Positions 47,101 through 60,714 are shown, counted from the stretch's first letter. The stretch: 64,000 nucleotides of DNA from Psophocarpus tetragonolobus (GCA_037954015.1 CM075689.1:31324212-31388211), one strand, 5' to 3'. The notes: generated from the letters alone by a model not told the origin. Program-made: numbers and translations.

Positions 47101-49599
47101 AAGAAGCGGAAGAAAGAGAACAAGAGGAGGCAGGAGAAGTGGAAGAAAGATAACAAGAGGAAGACGAAGGAGAGTAACTAGAAGAAGTGGAAGAAGGAGA
47201 AGAAAAGGTAGAAGAAGAAGATGTGGAAGGTGAAGAAGTTGAAGAAGGTGAACAAGAGGAGGAAGAAGAAGTAGTGGAAGGAGGTGAGATGAAGAAGAAG
47301 AATTGGTACGAGGAGAAAAGGAGGAAAAGGAAGAAGGAGGTGAAGGGAAGGGAAGAAGAAGCAGAAGAAGTGGAATCTGGAGGAGAAGAGGAAGAAGAAG
47401 AGGAAGTGTAAGCATAAGATTTAAGGGCAGGACAAGAAGAGGAAGAGCAACAATGGGAAGCAACAGTAGTGGGGGATGGAGAAAAAGCGGAAGGAGAAGA
47501 CGGAAAGGAAAGAAGAAGAAGTTGTGGAAGGAGAAGAAATGGAAGAAGAGGCAGAACAAGAAGTGTAAGCAGAAGAGCAGAAGAAGGAGACAAAAATGAA
47601 GAAGAACAACAAGTAGAAGTAGAAGAAGTGGTAGAAGGAGAGAATAAGAGAAATAGGAGGAAGTAGTGGAATGAAAGGAGATGAAGAATAAGAAATGGAA
47701 GAAGGAGAACGGGAGGAGTGAGAAGAGGTGGCAGAAGGAGAACAAGAGGAAGAAGAAGAAGTGGAAGAACGAGAAGAAAAGGAAGAGCAACAATGGGAAG
47801 TAACAGAAGTGGGGGATGGAGAAAAAGAGGAAGGAAAAGACGGAAAGGAAAGAAGAAGAAGTTGTGGAAGGAAAAGAAATGGAAGAAGAGGAAGAAGAAG
47901 AAGTGTAAGCAGAAGAAGCAGAAGAAGGAGATGAAAATGAAGAAGAACAACAAGTAGAAGTAGAAGAAGTGGTAGAAGGAGAGAATAAGACGAATAGGAG
48001 GAAGTAATGGAATGAAAGGAGATGAAGAAAAAGAAGTGGAAGAAGGAGAACGGGAGGAGGAAGAAGAGGTGGCATAAGGAGAAGAAGAGGAAGAAGAAGT
48101 GGAAGTGGAAGAATGAGAAAAAGAGGAGGAAGAAGAGGCAATGGAAGCAAAGGGGATGAAGAAGGAGTGGAACAAAGAGGAAGAAGAAGAAGAAGTTTAA
48201 GTAGGAGAAGCGGAAAAAAGACACGAAAATGAAGAAGAACAACAAGTAGAAGTAGAAGAAGTGGTAGAAGGAGAGAATAAGAGGAATAGGAGGAAGTACT
48301 GGAATGAAAGGAGATGAAGAAGAAGAAGAAGTGGAAGAAGGAGAACGGGAGGAGGGAGGAGAGGTGGCAGAAGGAGAAAAAGAGGAAGAAGAAGAAGCGG
48401 AAGAACGAGAAGAAAAGGAAGAAGTGCAAGTGGGAGAAGGAGAACAATAAGAATAAGAAGAAGTTGAAGAATGAGAAAAAGAGGAGGAAGAAGAAGAAGT
48501 GGAAGAATGAGAAAAAGAGGAGGAAGAAGAAGCAATGGAAGGAAATGGGATGAAGACGAAATGGAACAAGCAGGAGAAGAAGAAGGGGAGGAAGAAGAAG
48601 TAGTGTAGGCAGAAGAAGGGCAAGAAGGAGAGGAGAGGGAAGAAGAAGAACAAGTGGATGTAGTAGATGTGGAAGAAGGTGAACAAGAGGAAGAAGAAGA
48701 AGTAGTTGAAGGAGTGGGGATGATGGAGAAGAAGTGGAAGACGAAGAACAAGAGGTATAAATGCAAGTGGAAGCAGAAGAAGGAGAAAAAGAGGGATATG
48801 ACGAAGGAAAGGAAGAAGAAGAAGGAGATGAAGAGGAAGAAAAGAAAGCAAAGGAGAGGGTGAAGAAGAAGTGGAAGAAAGAGAACAAGAGGAGGCAGGA
48901 GAAGTGGAAAAAAGATAAGCAGAGGAAGAAGAAGGAGAGTAACTAGAAGAAGTGGAAGAAGGAGAAGAAAAGGAAGAAGAAGATGTGGAAAGTGAAGAAA
49001 TTGAAGAAGGTTAACAAGAGGAGGAAGAAAACGTAGTGGAAGGAGGTGAGATGAAGAAGAAGAATTGGAACAAGGAGAAAAGGAGGAAAAGGAAGAAGGA
49101 TGGGAAGGGAAGGGAAGAAGAAGAAGAAGCAGAAGAAGTGGAATCTAGAGGAGAAGAGGAAGAAGAAGAAGAAGAAGAGTACACAGAAGATTTGGGGGAA
49201 GGAGAAGACGAGGAAGAGCAACAATGGGAAGCAACAGAAGTGGGGGATGGAGAAAAAGAGGAAGGAGAAGATGGAAAGGAAAGAAGAAGAAGTTGTGGAA
49301 GGAGAAGAAATGGAGGAAGAGGAAGAAGAAGAAGTGTAAGTAGAAGAACCGTAAGAAGGAGATGAAAATGAAGAAGAAGAACAAGTAGAAGTGGTAGAAG
49401 GAGAGAATAAGAGGAATAGGAGGAAGTAGTGGAATCAAAGGAGATGAAGAAGAAGAAGTTCTAGAAGGAGAACGGAAGGAGGAAGAAGAGGTGGCAAAAG
49501 GAGAAGAAGAGGAAGAACAAGAAGTGGAAGAACGAGAAGAAAAGCAAGAAGTGCAAGTGGAAGAAGGAGAACAATAGGAAGAAGAAGAAGTGGAAGAAT

Positions 49600-50035
49600 G
49601 AGAAAAAGAGGAGGAAGAAGAAGCAATAGAAGGAAAGGGGAATGAAGAAGTGGAACAAGGAAGAAAACAAGAAGGGGAAGAAGAAGAAGTACTGTAGGCA
49701 GAAGAAGGGCAAGAAGGAGAAGAGAGGGAAGAAGAAGAACAAGTGGATGTAGTAGAAGTGGAAGAAGGTGAACAAGAGGAAGAAGAAAAACTAGTTGAAG
49801 GAGTGAGGATGATGGAGAAGAAGTGGAAGAAGGAGAACAAGAGGTAAAAATGCAAGTGGAAGCAGAAGAAGGAGAAAAAGAGGGATATGACGAAGGAAAG
49901 GAAGAAGAAGAAGGAGATGAAGATGAAGAAAAGAAAGGAAAGGAGAGGATGAAGAAGAACTGGAAGAAAGAGTACAAGAGGCGGCAGGAGAAGTGGAAGA
50001 AAGATAAGAAGAGGAAGAAGAAGGAGAGTAACTAA
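49600..50035 (-). repeat. Arm-1-like segment within arm 2
   Basis: Carries GAAAAACTAGTTGAAGG (complement of the arm-1 CCTTCAACTAGTTTTTC), GAGGTAAAAATGCAAG and GGAGATGAAGATGAAG, all typical of arm 1 and rare elsewhere in arm 2. Flanks are ordinary arm-2 sequence. This suggests patchy exchange or shared ancestry of part of a unit. Confidence 0.6.
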
Positions 50036-52049
50036 AAGAAGTGGAAGAAGGAGAAGAAAAGGAAGAAGAAGAAGATGCGGATAGTGAAGAAGGTGAACAA
50101 GAGGAGGAAGAAGAAGTAGTGGAAGGAGGTGAGATGAAGACGAAGAATTAGAACAAGGAGAAAAGGAGGAAAAGGAAGAAGGAGGGGAAGGGAAGGGAAG
50201 AAGAAGCAAAAGAAGTGGAATCTGGAGGAGAAGAGGAAGAAGAAGAAGAAGAGTAAGCATAAGATTTGGGGGAAGGAGAAGAAGAGGAAGAGCAACAATG
50301 GGAAGCAACAGAAGTGGGTGATGGAGAAAAAGAGGAAGGAGAAGACGGAAAGCAAAGAAGAAGAAGTTATGGAAGGAGGAGAAATGGAAGAAGAGGAAGA
50401 AGAAGAAGTGTAAGTAGAAGAAGCGGAAGAAGGAGACGAAAATGAAGAAGAACAACAAGTAGAAGTCGAAGAAGTGGCAGAAGGAGAGAATAAGAGGAAT
50501 AGGAGGAAGTAGTGGAATGAAAGGAGATGAAGAAGAAGAAGTGGAAGAAGGAGAACGGGAGGAGGGAGAAGAGGTGGCAGAAGGAGAAGAAGAAGAAGTG
50601 GCAGAATGAGAAGAAAAGGAAGACGTGCTAGTGGAAGAAGGAGAACAATAGGAAGAAGAAGAAGAAGTGGAAGAATGAGAAAAAGAGAAGGAAGAAGAAG
50701 CAATGGAAGGAAAGGAAGAAGAAATGGAACAAGGAGGAGAAGAAGAAGGGGAGGAGGAAGAAGTAGTGTAGGAAGAGGAAAGGCAAGAAGGAAAAGAGAC
50801 GGAAGAAGAAGAACAGGTGGATGTAGTAGAACTCGAAGAAGGTGAACAAGAGGTAGAAGAAGAAGTAGTTGAAGGAGTAAGGATGATGCAGAAGAAGTGG
50901 GGGATGGAGAAAAAGAGGAAGGAGAAGACGGAAAGGAAAGAAGAAGAAGTTGTGGAAGGAGAAGACATGGAAGAAGAGGAAGAAGAAGAAGTGTAAGCAG
51001 AAGAAGGAGACGAAAATGAAGAAGAACAACAAGTAGAAGTAGAAGAAGTAGTAGAAGGAGAGAATAAGAGGAATAGGAGGAACTAGTGGAATGAAAGGAG
51101 ATGAAGAAGAAGAAGTCGAAGCAGGAGAACGGGAGGAGGGAGAAGAGGTGGCAGAAGGAGAAGAAGAAAAAGTGGAAGAACGAGAAGAAAAGGAAGAAGT
51201 GGTAGTGGAAGAAGGAGAACAATAGGAAGAAGAAGAAGAAGTGGAAGAATTAGAAAAAGAGGAGGAAGAAGAAGCAATGGAAAGAAAGGGGATAAAGAAG
51301 AAGTGGAACAAGGAGGAGAAGAAGAAGGGGAGGAAGAAGAACTAGTGTAGGCAGAAGAAGGGCAAGAAGGAGAAGAGAGGGAAGAAGAAGAAGAAGGTAG
51401 TAGAAGTGGAAGAAGATGAAAAAGAGGAAGAAGAAGAAGTAGTTGAAGGAGTGGGGATGATGGAGAAGAAGTGGAAGAAGGAGAACAAGAGGTAGAAATG
51501 CAAGTGGAAGCAAAAGAAGGAGAAAAAGAGGGATATGATGAAGGAAAGGAAGAAGAAGAAGGAGATGAAGAGGAAGAAAAGAAAGGAAAGGAGAGGACGA
51601 AGAAGAAGTGGAAGAAAGATAAGAAGAGGAAGAAGAAGGATAGTAACTAGAAGAAGTGGAACAAGGAGAAGAAAAGGAAGAAGAAGAAGTTGTGGAAACT
51701 GAAGAATTTGAAGAAGGTGAACAAGAGGAGGAAGAAGAAGTAGTGGAAGCAGGTGAGATGAAGAAGAAGAATTGGAACAAGGAGAAAAGGAGGAAAAGGA
51801 AGAAGGAGGGGAAGGGAAGGGAAGAAGAAGCAGAAGAAGTGGAATCTGGGGGAGAAAAGGAAGAAGAAGAAGAAGAGTAAGCATAAGATTTGGGGGAAGG
51901 AGAAGACGAGGAAGAGCAAGAATGGGAAGCAACAGAAGTGGGGGATGGAGAAAAAGAGGAAGGAGAAGACGGAAAGGAAAGAAGAAGAAGTTGTGGAAGG
52001 AGAAGAAATGGAAGAAGAGGAAGAAGAAGAAGTGTAAGCAGAAGAAGCG

Positions 52050-55000
52050 GAAGAAGGAGACGAAAATGAAGAAAAACAACAAGTAGAAGTAGAAGAAATG
52101 GTAGAAGGATACAATAGGAGGAATACGAGGACGTAGTGGAATGAAAGGAGATGAAGAAGAAGAAGTTGAAGAAGGAGAACGGCAGAAGGAAGAAGAGGTG
52201 GCAGAAGGAGAAGAAGAGGAAGAAGAAGAAGTGGAACAACGAGAAGAAAAGGAAGAAGTGCATGTTGGAGAAGGAGAACAATAGGAAGAAGAAGAAGAAG
52301 TGGAAGAATGGGAAAAAGAGGAGAAAGGAGAAGCAATGGAAGGAAAGGGGATGAAGAAGAACTGGAACAAGGAGGAGAAGAAGAAGCAGATGAAGAAGAA
52401 GTAGTGTAGGCAGAAGAAGGGCAAGAAGGAGAAGAGAGGGAAAAAGAAGAACAAGTGGATGTAGTAGAAGTGGAAGAAGGTGAACAAGAGGAAGAAGAAG
52501 AAGTAGTTGAAGGAGTGGGGATGATGGAAAAGAAGTGGAAGAAGGAGAACAAGAGGTAGAAAATACAAGTGGAAGTAGACGAAGGGGAAAAAGAGGGATA
52601 TGACGAAGGAAAGGAAGAAGAAGAAGGAGATGAAGAGGAAGAAAAGAAAGGAAAGGAGAGGATGAAGAAGAACTGGAAGAAAAAGAACAAGAGGAGGCAG
52701 GAGAAGTGGAAGAGAGATAAGAAGAGGAAGAAGAAGGAGAGTAACTAGAAGAAGTGGAAGAAGGAGAAGAAAAGGAAGAAGAAGAAGATGGGGAAAGTGA
52801 AGAAATTGAAGAAGATTAATAAGAGGAGGAAGAAAACATAGTGGAAGGAGGTGAGATGAAGAAGAAGAATTGGAACAAGGAGAAAAGGAGGAAAAGGAAG
52901 AAACACGGGAAAGGAATGGAAGAAGAAGCAGAAGAAGTGAAATCTAGAGGAGAAGAGGAAGAAGAAGAAGAAGTGTAAGCATAAGATTTGGGGGAAGGAG
53001 AAGAAGAGCAAGAGCAACAATGGGAAGCAACAGAAGTGGGGGATGGAGAAAAAGAGTTAGGAGAAGACGGGAAGGAAAGAAGAAGAAGTTGTGCAAGAAG
53101 AAGAAATGGAAGAAGAGGAAGAAGAAGAAGTGTAAGCAGAAGAAGCGGAAGAAGGAGACGAAAATGAAGAAAAACAACAAGTAGAAGTAGAAGAAATGGT
53201 AGAAGGATACAATAGGAGGACTACGAGGACGTAGTGGAATGAAAGGAGATGAAGAAGAAGAAGTTGAAGAAGGAGAACGGCAGAAGGAAGAAGAGGTGGC
53301 AGAAGGAGAAGAAGAGGAAGAAGAAGAAGTGGAACAACGAGAAGAAAAGGAAGAAGTGCATGTTGGAGAAGGAGAACAATAGGAAGAAGAAGAAGAAGTG
53401 GAAGAATGGGAAAAAGAGGAGAAAGGAGAAGCAATGGAAGGAAAGGGGATGAAGAAGAACTGGAACAAGGAGGAGAAGAAGAAGCAGATGAAGAAGAAGT
53501 AGTGTAGGCAGAAGAAGGGCAAGAAGGAGAAGAGAGGGAAAAAGAAGAACAAGTGGATGTAGTAGAAGTGGAAGAAGGTGAACAAGAGGAAGAAGAAGAA
53601 GTAGTTGAAGGAGTGGGGATGATGGAGAAGAAGTGGAAGAAGGAGAACAAGAGGTAGAAAATACAAGTGGAAGTAGACGAAGGGGAAAAAGAGGGATATG
53701 ACGAAGGAAAGGAAGAAGAAGAAGGAGATGAAGAGGAAGAAAAGAAAGGAAAGGAGAGGATGAAGAAGAAGTGGAAGAAAGAGAACAAGAGGAGGCATGA
53801 GAAGTGGAAGAAAGATAAGAAGAGGAAGAAGAAGGAGAGTAACTAGAAGAAGTGGAAGAAGGAGAAGAAAAGGAAGAAGAAGAAGATGTTGAAAGTGAAG
53901 AAATTGAAGAAGATTAACAAGAGGAGGAAGAAAACATAGTGGAAGGAGGTGAGATGAAGAAGAAGAATTGGAACAAGGAGAAAAGGAGGAAAAGGAAGAA
54001 ACACGGGAAAGGAATGGAAGAAGAAGCAGAAGAAGTGAAATCTAGAGGAGAAGAGGAAGAAGAAGAAGAAGTGTAAGGATAAGATTTGGGGGAAGGAGAA
54101 GAAGAGCAAGAGCAACAATGGGAAGCAACAGAAGTGGGGGATGGAGAAAAAGAGTTAGGAGAAGACGGGAAGGAAAGAAGAAGAAGTTGTGCAAGGAGAA
54201 GAAATGGAAGAAGAGGAAGAAGAAGAAGTGTAAGCAGAAGAAGCGGAAGAAGGAGACGAAAATGAAGAAAAACAACAAGTAGAAGTAGAAGAAATGGTAG
54301 AAGGATACAATAGGAGGAATACGAGGACGTAGTGGAATGAAAGGAGATGAAGAAGAAGAAGTTGAAGAAGGAGAACGGCAGAAGGAAGAAGAGGTGGCAG
54401 AAGGAGAAGAAGAGGAAGAAGAAGAAGTGGAACAACGAGAAGAAAAGGAAGAAGTGCATGTTGGAGAAGGAGAACAATAGGAAGAAGAAGAAGAAGTGGA
54501 AGAATGGGAAAAAGAGGAGAAAGGAGAAGCAATGGAAGGAAAGGGGATGAAGAGGAACTGGAACAAGGAGGAGAAGAAGAAGCAGATGAAGAAGAAGTAG
54601 TGTAGGCAGAAGAAGGGCAAGAAGGAGAAGAGAGGGAAAAAGAAGAACAAGTGGATGTAGTAGAAGTGGAAGAAGGTGAACAAGAGGAAGAAGAAGAAGT
54701 AGTTGAAGGAGTGGGGATGATGGAGAAGAAGTGGAAGAAGGAGAACAAGAGGTAGAAAATACAAGTGGAAGTAGACGAAGGGGAAAAAGAGGGATATGAC
54801 GAAGGAAAGGAAGAAGAAGAAGGAGATGAAGAGGAAGAAAAGAAAGGAAAGGAGAGGATGAAGAAGAACTGGAAGAAAAAGAACAAGAGGAGGTAGGAGA
54901 AGTGGAAGAGAGATAAGAAGAGGAAGAAGAAGGAGAGTAACTAGAAGAAGTGGAAGAAGGAGAAGAAAAGGAAGAAGAAGAAGATGTGGAAAGTGAAGAA

Positions 55001-55340
55001 ATTGAAGAAGATTAACAAGAGGAGGAAGAAAACGTAGTGGAAGGAGGTGAGGTGAAGAAGAAGAATTGGAACAAGGAGAAAAGGAGGAAAAGGAAGAAAC
55101 ACGGGAAAGGAATGGAAGAAGAAGCAGAAGAAGTGAAATCTAGAGGAGAAGAGGAAGAAGAAGAAGAAGTGTAAGCATAAGATTTGGGGGAAGGAGAAGA
55201 AGAGCAACAGCAACAATGGGAAGCAACGGAAGTGGGGGATGGAGAAAAAGAGTTAGGAGAAGACGGGAAGGAAAGAAGAAGAAGTTGTGCAAGGAGAAGA
55301 AATGGAAGAAGAGGAAGAAGAAGAAGTGTAAGCAGAAGAA
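52050..55340 (-). repeat. Local tandem triplication with 1098-bp period
   Basis: Three nearly identical units. GAAGAAAAACAACAAG recurs at about 52069, 53167 and 54265, with GGATACAATAGGAGGA and TACGAGGACGTAGTGG following each time at the 1098-bp step. GAAGAAACACGGGAAAGG and AAAGAGTTAGGAGAAGACGGG also recur at this step. The unit is about 100 bp longer than the arm-1 unit. A related but unlinked fragment with GGATACAATAGG and GACGTAG lies near 56600-56680. Confidence 0.88.
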
Positions 55341-56689
55341 GCGGAAGAAGGAGACGAAAATGAAGAAGCAAAACAAGTAGAAGTAGAAGAAGTGGTAGAA
55401 GGAGAGAATAAGAGGAATAGGAGGAAGTAGTGGAATGAAATGAGATGAAGAAGAAGAAGTGGAAGAAGGAGAACGGGAGGAGGGAGAAGGAGAAGAAAAG
55501 GAAGAAGAAGAAGTGGAAGAGCGGGAAGAAAAGGAAAAAGTGCAAGTGGAAGAAGGAGAACAATAGGAAGAAGAAGAAGAAGTGGAAGAATGAGAAAAAG
55601 AGGAGGAAGAAGAGGCAATGGAAGGAAAGGGGATGAAGAAGAAGTGGAAGAAGAGGAGAAGAAGAAGGGAAGGAAGAAGAAGTAGTGTAGGCAGAAGAAG
55701 GGCAAGAAGGAGAAGAGATGGAAGAAGAAGAACAAGTGGATGTAGTAGAAGTGGAAGAAGGTGAACAAGAGGTAGAAATGCAAGTGGAAGCAGAAAAAGT
55801 AGAAAAAGAGGGATATGACGAAGGAAAGGAAGAAGAAGAAGGAGATGAAGAGGAAGAAAAGAAAGGAAAGGAGAGGATGAAGAAGAAGTGGAAGAAAGAG
55901 AACAAGAGGAGACAGGAGAAGTGGAAGAAAGATAAGAAGAGGAAGAAGAAGGATAGTAACTAGAAGAAGTGGAACAAGGAGAAGAAAAGGAAGAAGAAGA
56001 AGTTGTGGAAACTGAAGAATTTGAAGGAGGTGAACAAGAGGAGGAAGAAGAAGTAGTGGAAGCAGGTGAGATGAAGAAGAAGAATTGGAACAAGGAGAAA
56101 AGGAGGAAAAGGAAGAAGGAGGGGAAGGGAAGGGAAGAAGAAGCAGAAGAAGTGTAATCTGGTGGAGAAGAGGAAAAAGAAGAAGAAGTGTAACTAGAAG
56201 AAGGAGAGTAACTAGAAGAAGGAGAAGAAATGGAAGAAGAAGAAGATGTGGAAACTGAAGAAGTTGAAGAAGGTGAAAAAGAGGAGGTGAGATGAAGAAG
56301 AAGAATTGGAACAAGGAGAAAAGGAGGAAAATGAAGAAGGAGGGGAGGGGAAGGGAAGGGAAGAAGAAGCAGAAGAAGTGGAATCTGGAGGAGAAGAGGA
56401 AGAAGAAGAAGTGTAAGCATAAGATTTAGGGGAAGGAGAAGAAGAGGAAGACCAACAATGGGAAGCAACGAAAATGGGGGATCGAGAAAAAGAGGAAGGA
56501 GAAGACGGAAAGGAAAGATGAAGAAGTTGTGGAAGGAGAAGAATTGGAAGAAGAGGAAGAAGAACAAGTGTAAGCAGAAGAAGCGGAAGAAGGAGACGAA
56601 AATGAAGAAAAACAACAAGTAGAAGTAGAAGAAATGGTAGAAGGATACAATAGGAGGAATACGAGGACGTAGTGGAATGAAAGGAGATG

Positions 56690-57938
56690 AAGAAGAAGAA
56701 GTGGAAGAAGGAGACCAATAGGAAGAAGAAGAAGAAGTGGAAGAATCAGAAAAAGAGGAGGAAGAAGAAGCAATGGAAGGAAAGGGGAATGAGGAAGAAG
56801 TGGAACAAGTAGGAGAAGAAGAAGGGGAGGAAGAAGAAGTAGTGTAGGCAGAAGAAGGGGAAAAAGGAGAAGAGAGGGAAGAAGAAGAACAAGTGGATGT
56901 AGTAGAAGTGGAAGAAGGTGAACAAGAGGAAGAAGAAAAACTAGTTGAAGGAGTCAGGATGATGGAGAAGAAGTAGAAGAAGGAGAACAAGAGGTAAAAA
57001 TGCAAGTGGACGCAGAAGAAGGAGAAAAAGAGGGATATGACGAAGGAAAGGAAGAAGAAGAAAGAGATGAAGATGAAGAGAAGAAAGGAAAGGAGAGGAT
57101 GAAGAAGAACTGGAAGAAAAAGAACAAGAGGAGGCAGGAGAAGTGGAAGAGAGATAAGAAGAAGAAGAAGAAGGAGAGTAACTAGAAGAAGTGGAAGAAG
57201 GAGAAGACAAGGAAGAAGAAGAAGATGTGGAAAGTGAAGAAGGTGAACAAGAGGAGGAAGAAGAAGTAGTCGAAGGAGGTGAGATGAAGAAGAAGAATTG
57301 GAAAAAGGAGAAAAAGAGGAAGAGGAAGAAGGAGGGGAAGGGAAGGGAAGAAGAACCAGAAGAAATGGAATCTGGACGAGAAGAGGAAGAAGAAGAAGAA
57401 GTGTAAGAATAAGATTTGGGGGAAGGAGAACAAGAGGAAGAGCAACAATGGGAAGCAACAGAAGTCGGGGATGGAGAAAAAGAGGAAGGAGAAGACGGAA
57501 AGGAAAGAAAAAGAAGTTGTGGAAGGAGAAGAAGTGGAAGAAGAGGAAGAGGAAGAGGAAGAAGTGTAAGCAGAACAAGAGGAAGAAGGAGACGAAAATG
57601 AAGAAGAACAACAAGTAGAAGTAGAAGAAGTGGTAGAAGGGGAGAATAAGAGGAATATGAGGAAGTAGTGGAATGAAAGGAGATGAAGAAGAAGAAGTGG
57701 AAGAAGGAGACCAATAGGAAGAAGAAGAAGAAGTGGAAGAATGAGAAAAAGAGGTGGAAGAAGAAGCAATGGAAGGAAAGGGGAATGAGGAAGAAGTGGA
57801 ACAAGTAGGAGAAGAAGAAGGGGAGGAAGAAGAAGTAGTGTAGGCAGAAGAAGGGGAAGAAGGAGAAGAGAGGGAAGAAGAAGAACAAGTGGATGTAGTA
57901 GAAGTGGAAGAAGGTGAACAAGAGGAAGAAGAAAAAGT
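56690..57938 (-). repeat. Arm-1-type unit embedded in inverted orientation (1.25 units)
   Basis: Read on the minus strand this is almost the arm-1 consensus, with CCTATTGGTCTCC twice (complement at about 56713 and 57709, 996 bp apart), CTACTTCCTCATATTCCTC, CTGCTTACACTTC, CCAAATCTTATTCTTACAC and CAACTAGTTTTTC. The implied translations match arm 1 with only a few differences, including one fewer TTC triplet in the run before CTCGTCCAG. It joins 1098-type sequence on the left and ordinary arm-2 sequence on the right, at GAAGAAAAA/GTAGAAG near 57938. Confidence 0.85.
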
Positions 57939-59875
57939 AGAAGAAAGAGAACAAGAGGAGGCAGGAGAAGTGGAAGAAAGATAAGAAGAGGAAGAAAAAG
58001 GAGAGTAAGTAGAAGAAAAGAAGAAAGAGAAGAAAAGGAAGGAGAAGAAGATGTACAAAGTGAAGAAGGTGAACAAGAGGAGGAAGAAGAAGTAGTGGAA
58101 GGAGGTGAGATGAAGAAGAAGAATTCGAACAAGGAGAAAAGGAGGAAAAGAAGAAAGAGGGGAAGGGAAGGGAAGAAGAACCAGAAGAAGTGGAATCTGG
58201 AGGAGAAGAGCAAGAAGAAGAAGAAGTGTAAACATAAGATTTGGGGGAAGGAGAAGAAGAGGAAGAGTAACAATGGGAAGCAACAGAAGTGGGGAATGGA
58301 GAAAAAGAGGAAGGAGAAGACGGAAAGGAAAGAAGAAGAAGTTGTGGAAGCAGAAGAAATGAAAGAAGAAGAAGTGTAAGCAGAAGAAGTGGAAGAAGGA
58401 GACGAAAATGAAGAAGAACAAAAAGTAGAAGTAGAAGAAGTGGTAGAAGGAGAGAATAAGAGGAATAGGAGGAAATAGTGGAATGGAAGGAGATGAAGAA
58501 GAAGAAGTGGAAGAAGGAGAATAGGAGGAGGGAGAAGAGGTGGCAGAAGGAGAAGAAGAGGAAGAACAAGAAGTGGAAGAACGAGAAGAAAAGGAAGAAC
58601 TTCAAGTGGATGAAGGAAGATAATAGGAAGAAGAAGAAGAAGTGGAAGAATGAGAAAAAGAGGAGGAAGAAGAAGCAATGGAAGGAAAAATGATGAAGAA
58701 GAAGTGGAACAAGGAGGAGAAGAAGAAGGGGAGGAAGAAGAAGTAGTGTAGCCAGAAGAACCGCAAGAAGGAGAAGAGAGGGAAGAAGAAGAACAAGTGG
58801 ATGTAGTAGAAGTGGAAGAAGGTGAACAAGAGGAAGAAGAAGAAGTAGTTGAAGGAGTGGGGATGATGGAGAAGAAGTAGAAGAAGGAGAACAAGAGGTA
58901 GAAATGGAAGTGGAACCAGAAGAAAGAGAACAAGAGGGATATCACAAAGGAAAGGAAGAAGAAGAAGGAGATGAAGAGGAAGAAAAGAAAGGAAAGGAGA
59001 GCGTGAAGAAGAATTGGAAGAAAAGAGAACAAGAGGACGCAAGAGAAGTGGAAGAAAGATAAGAAGAGGAAGAAGAAGGAGAGTAACTAGAAGAAGTGGA
59101 AGAAGGAGAAGAAAAGGAAGAAGAAGAAGATGTGGAAAGTAAAGAAGAAGAAGAAGGTGGGATGAAGAAGAAGTAGTGGAAGAAGGTGAGATGAAGAAGA
59201 AGAATTGGAACAAGGAGAAAAAGAGGAAAACGAAGAAGGAGGGAAGGGAACGGAAGGGAAGAAGAAGCAGAAGAGGTGGAATCTGGAAGAGAAGAGGAAG
59301 AAGAAGAAGAAGTGTAAGCATAAGATTTGGGGGAAGGAGAAGAAGAGGAAGAGCAACAATGGGTAGCAGCAGAAGTGGGGGATGGAGAAAAAGAGGAAGG
59401 AGAAGACGGAAAGGAAAGAAGAAGAAGTTGTGGAAGGAGAAGAAATGGAAGAAGAGGAAGAAGAAGAAGTGTAAGCAGAAGAAGCGGAAGAAGGAGACGA
59501 AAATGAATAAGAACAACAAGTAGAAGTAAAAGAAGTGGTAGAAGGAGAGAATAAGAGGAATAGGAGGAAGTAGTGGAATGATAGCAGATGAAGAAGAAGA
59601 AGTGGAAGAAGGAGAACGGGAGGAGGGAGAAAAGGTGGCAGAAGGAGAAGAAGAGGAAGAAGAAGAGGAAGTGGAAGAACGAGAAGCAAAGGAAGAAGTG
59701 AAAGTGGAAGAACGAGAACAACAGGAAGAAGAAGAAGAAGTGGAACAATGAGAAAAAGAGGAGGAAGAAAAAGCAATGGAAGGAAAGGGGATGAAGAAGA
59801 AGTGGAACAAGGAGGAGAAGAAGAAGGGGAGGAAGAAGAAGTAGTGTAGGCAGAAGAAGGGCAAGAAGGAGAAGA

Positions 59876-60540
59876 GAGGGAAGAAGAAGAACAAGTAGAT
59901 GTAGTAGAAGTGGAAGATGGTGAACAAGAGGAAGAAGAAGAAGTAGTTGAAGGAGTAGGGATGATGGAGAAGAAGTGGAAGAAGGAGAACAAGAGGTAGA
60001 AATGCAAGTGGAAGCAGAAGACGGAGAAAAAGAGGGATATGGCGAAGAAAAGAATGGAAAGGAGAGGATGAAGAAGAAGCGGAAGAAAGAGAACAAGAGG
60101 AGGCAAGAGAAGTGGAAGAAAGATAAGAAGACGAAGAAGAAGGAGAGTAGCTAGAAGAAGTGGAAGAAGGAGAAGAAATGGTAGAAGAAGAAGATGTGGA
60201 AGGTGAAGAAGTTGAAGAAGGTGAACAAGAGGAGGAAGAAGTAATGGAAGGAGGTGAGATGAAGAAGAAGACTTGGAACAAGGAGAAAAGGAGGAAAAGG
60301 AAGAAGGAGGGGAAGGGATGGGAAGAAGCAGCAGAAGAAGTGGAAGCTGGAGGAGAAGAGGAAGAAGAAGAAGAAGTGTAAGCATAAGATTTGGGGGCCG
60401 GAGAAGAAGAGGAAGAGCAACAATGGGAAGCAACATAAGTGGGGGATGGAGAAAAAGAGGAAGGAGAATACGGAAAGGAAAGAAGAAGAAGTTGTGGAAG
60501 GAGAATAAATGGAAAAAGAAGTGTATGCCGAAGAAGCAGA
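59876..60540 (-). repeat. Dispersed duplicate of GTAGCTAG subfamily, copy 2
   Basis: Partner of 34616-35270, with the same CAAGTAGATGTAGTAG, GTGGAAGATGGTG, GGAAGCTGGAGG and GGGGGCCGG variants. This copy keeps GCGAAGAAAAGAATGG where the other has GACGAAGAAAAGAATGG, and GTAATGGAAGGAGG is common to both. Confidence 0.75.
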
Positions 60541-60714
60541 AGAAGGAGACGAAAATGAAGAAGAACAACAAGTGGAAGTAGAAGAAGTGGTAGAAGGATA
60601 GAATAAGAGGAATAGGCGGAAGTAGTGGAATGAAAGGAGATGAAGAAGAAGAAGTGGAAGAAGGGGAACGGGAGGAGGAAGAAGACGTGGCAGAAGGAGA
60701 AGAAAAGGAAGAAG

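Noticed and set aside
43979..48175. 1398-codon minus-strand frame ending in the retroelement tail
   Set aside because: Only the last 68 residues are retroelement. The upstream Ser/Leu/Phe part is satellite, separated from it by the target-site duplication and LTR end.
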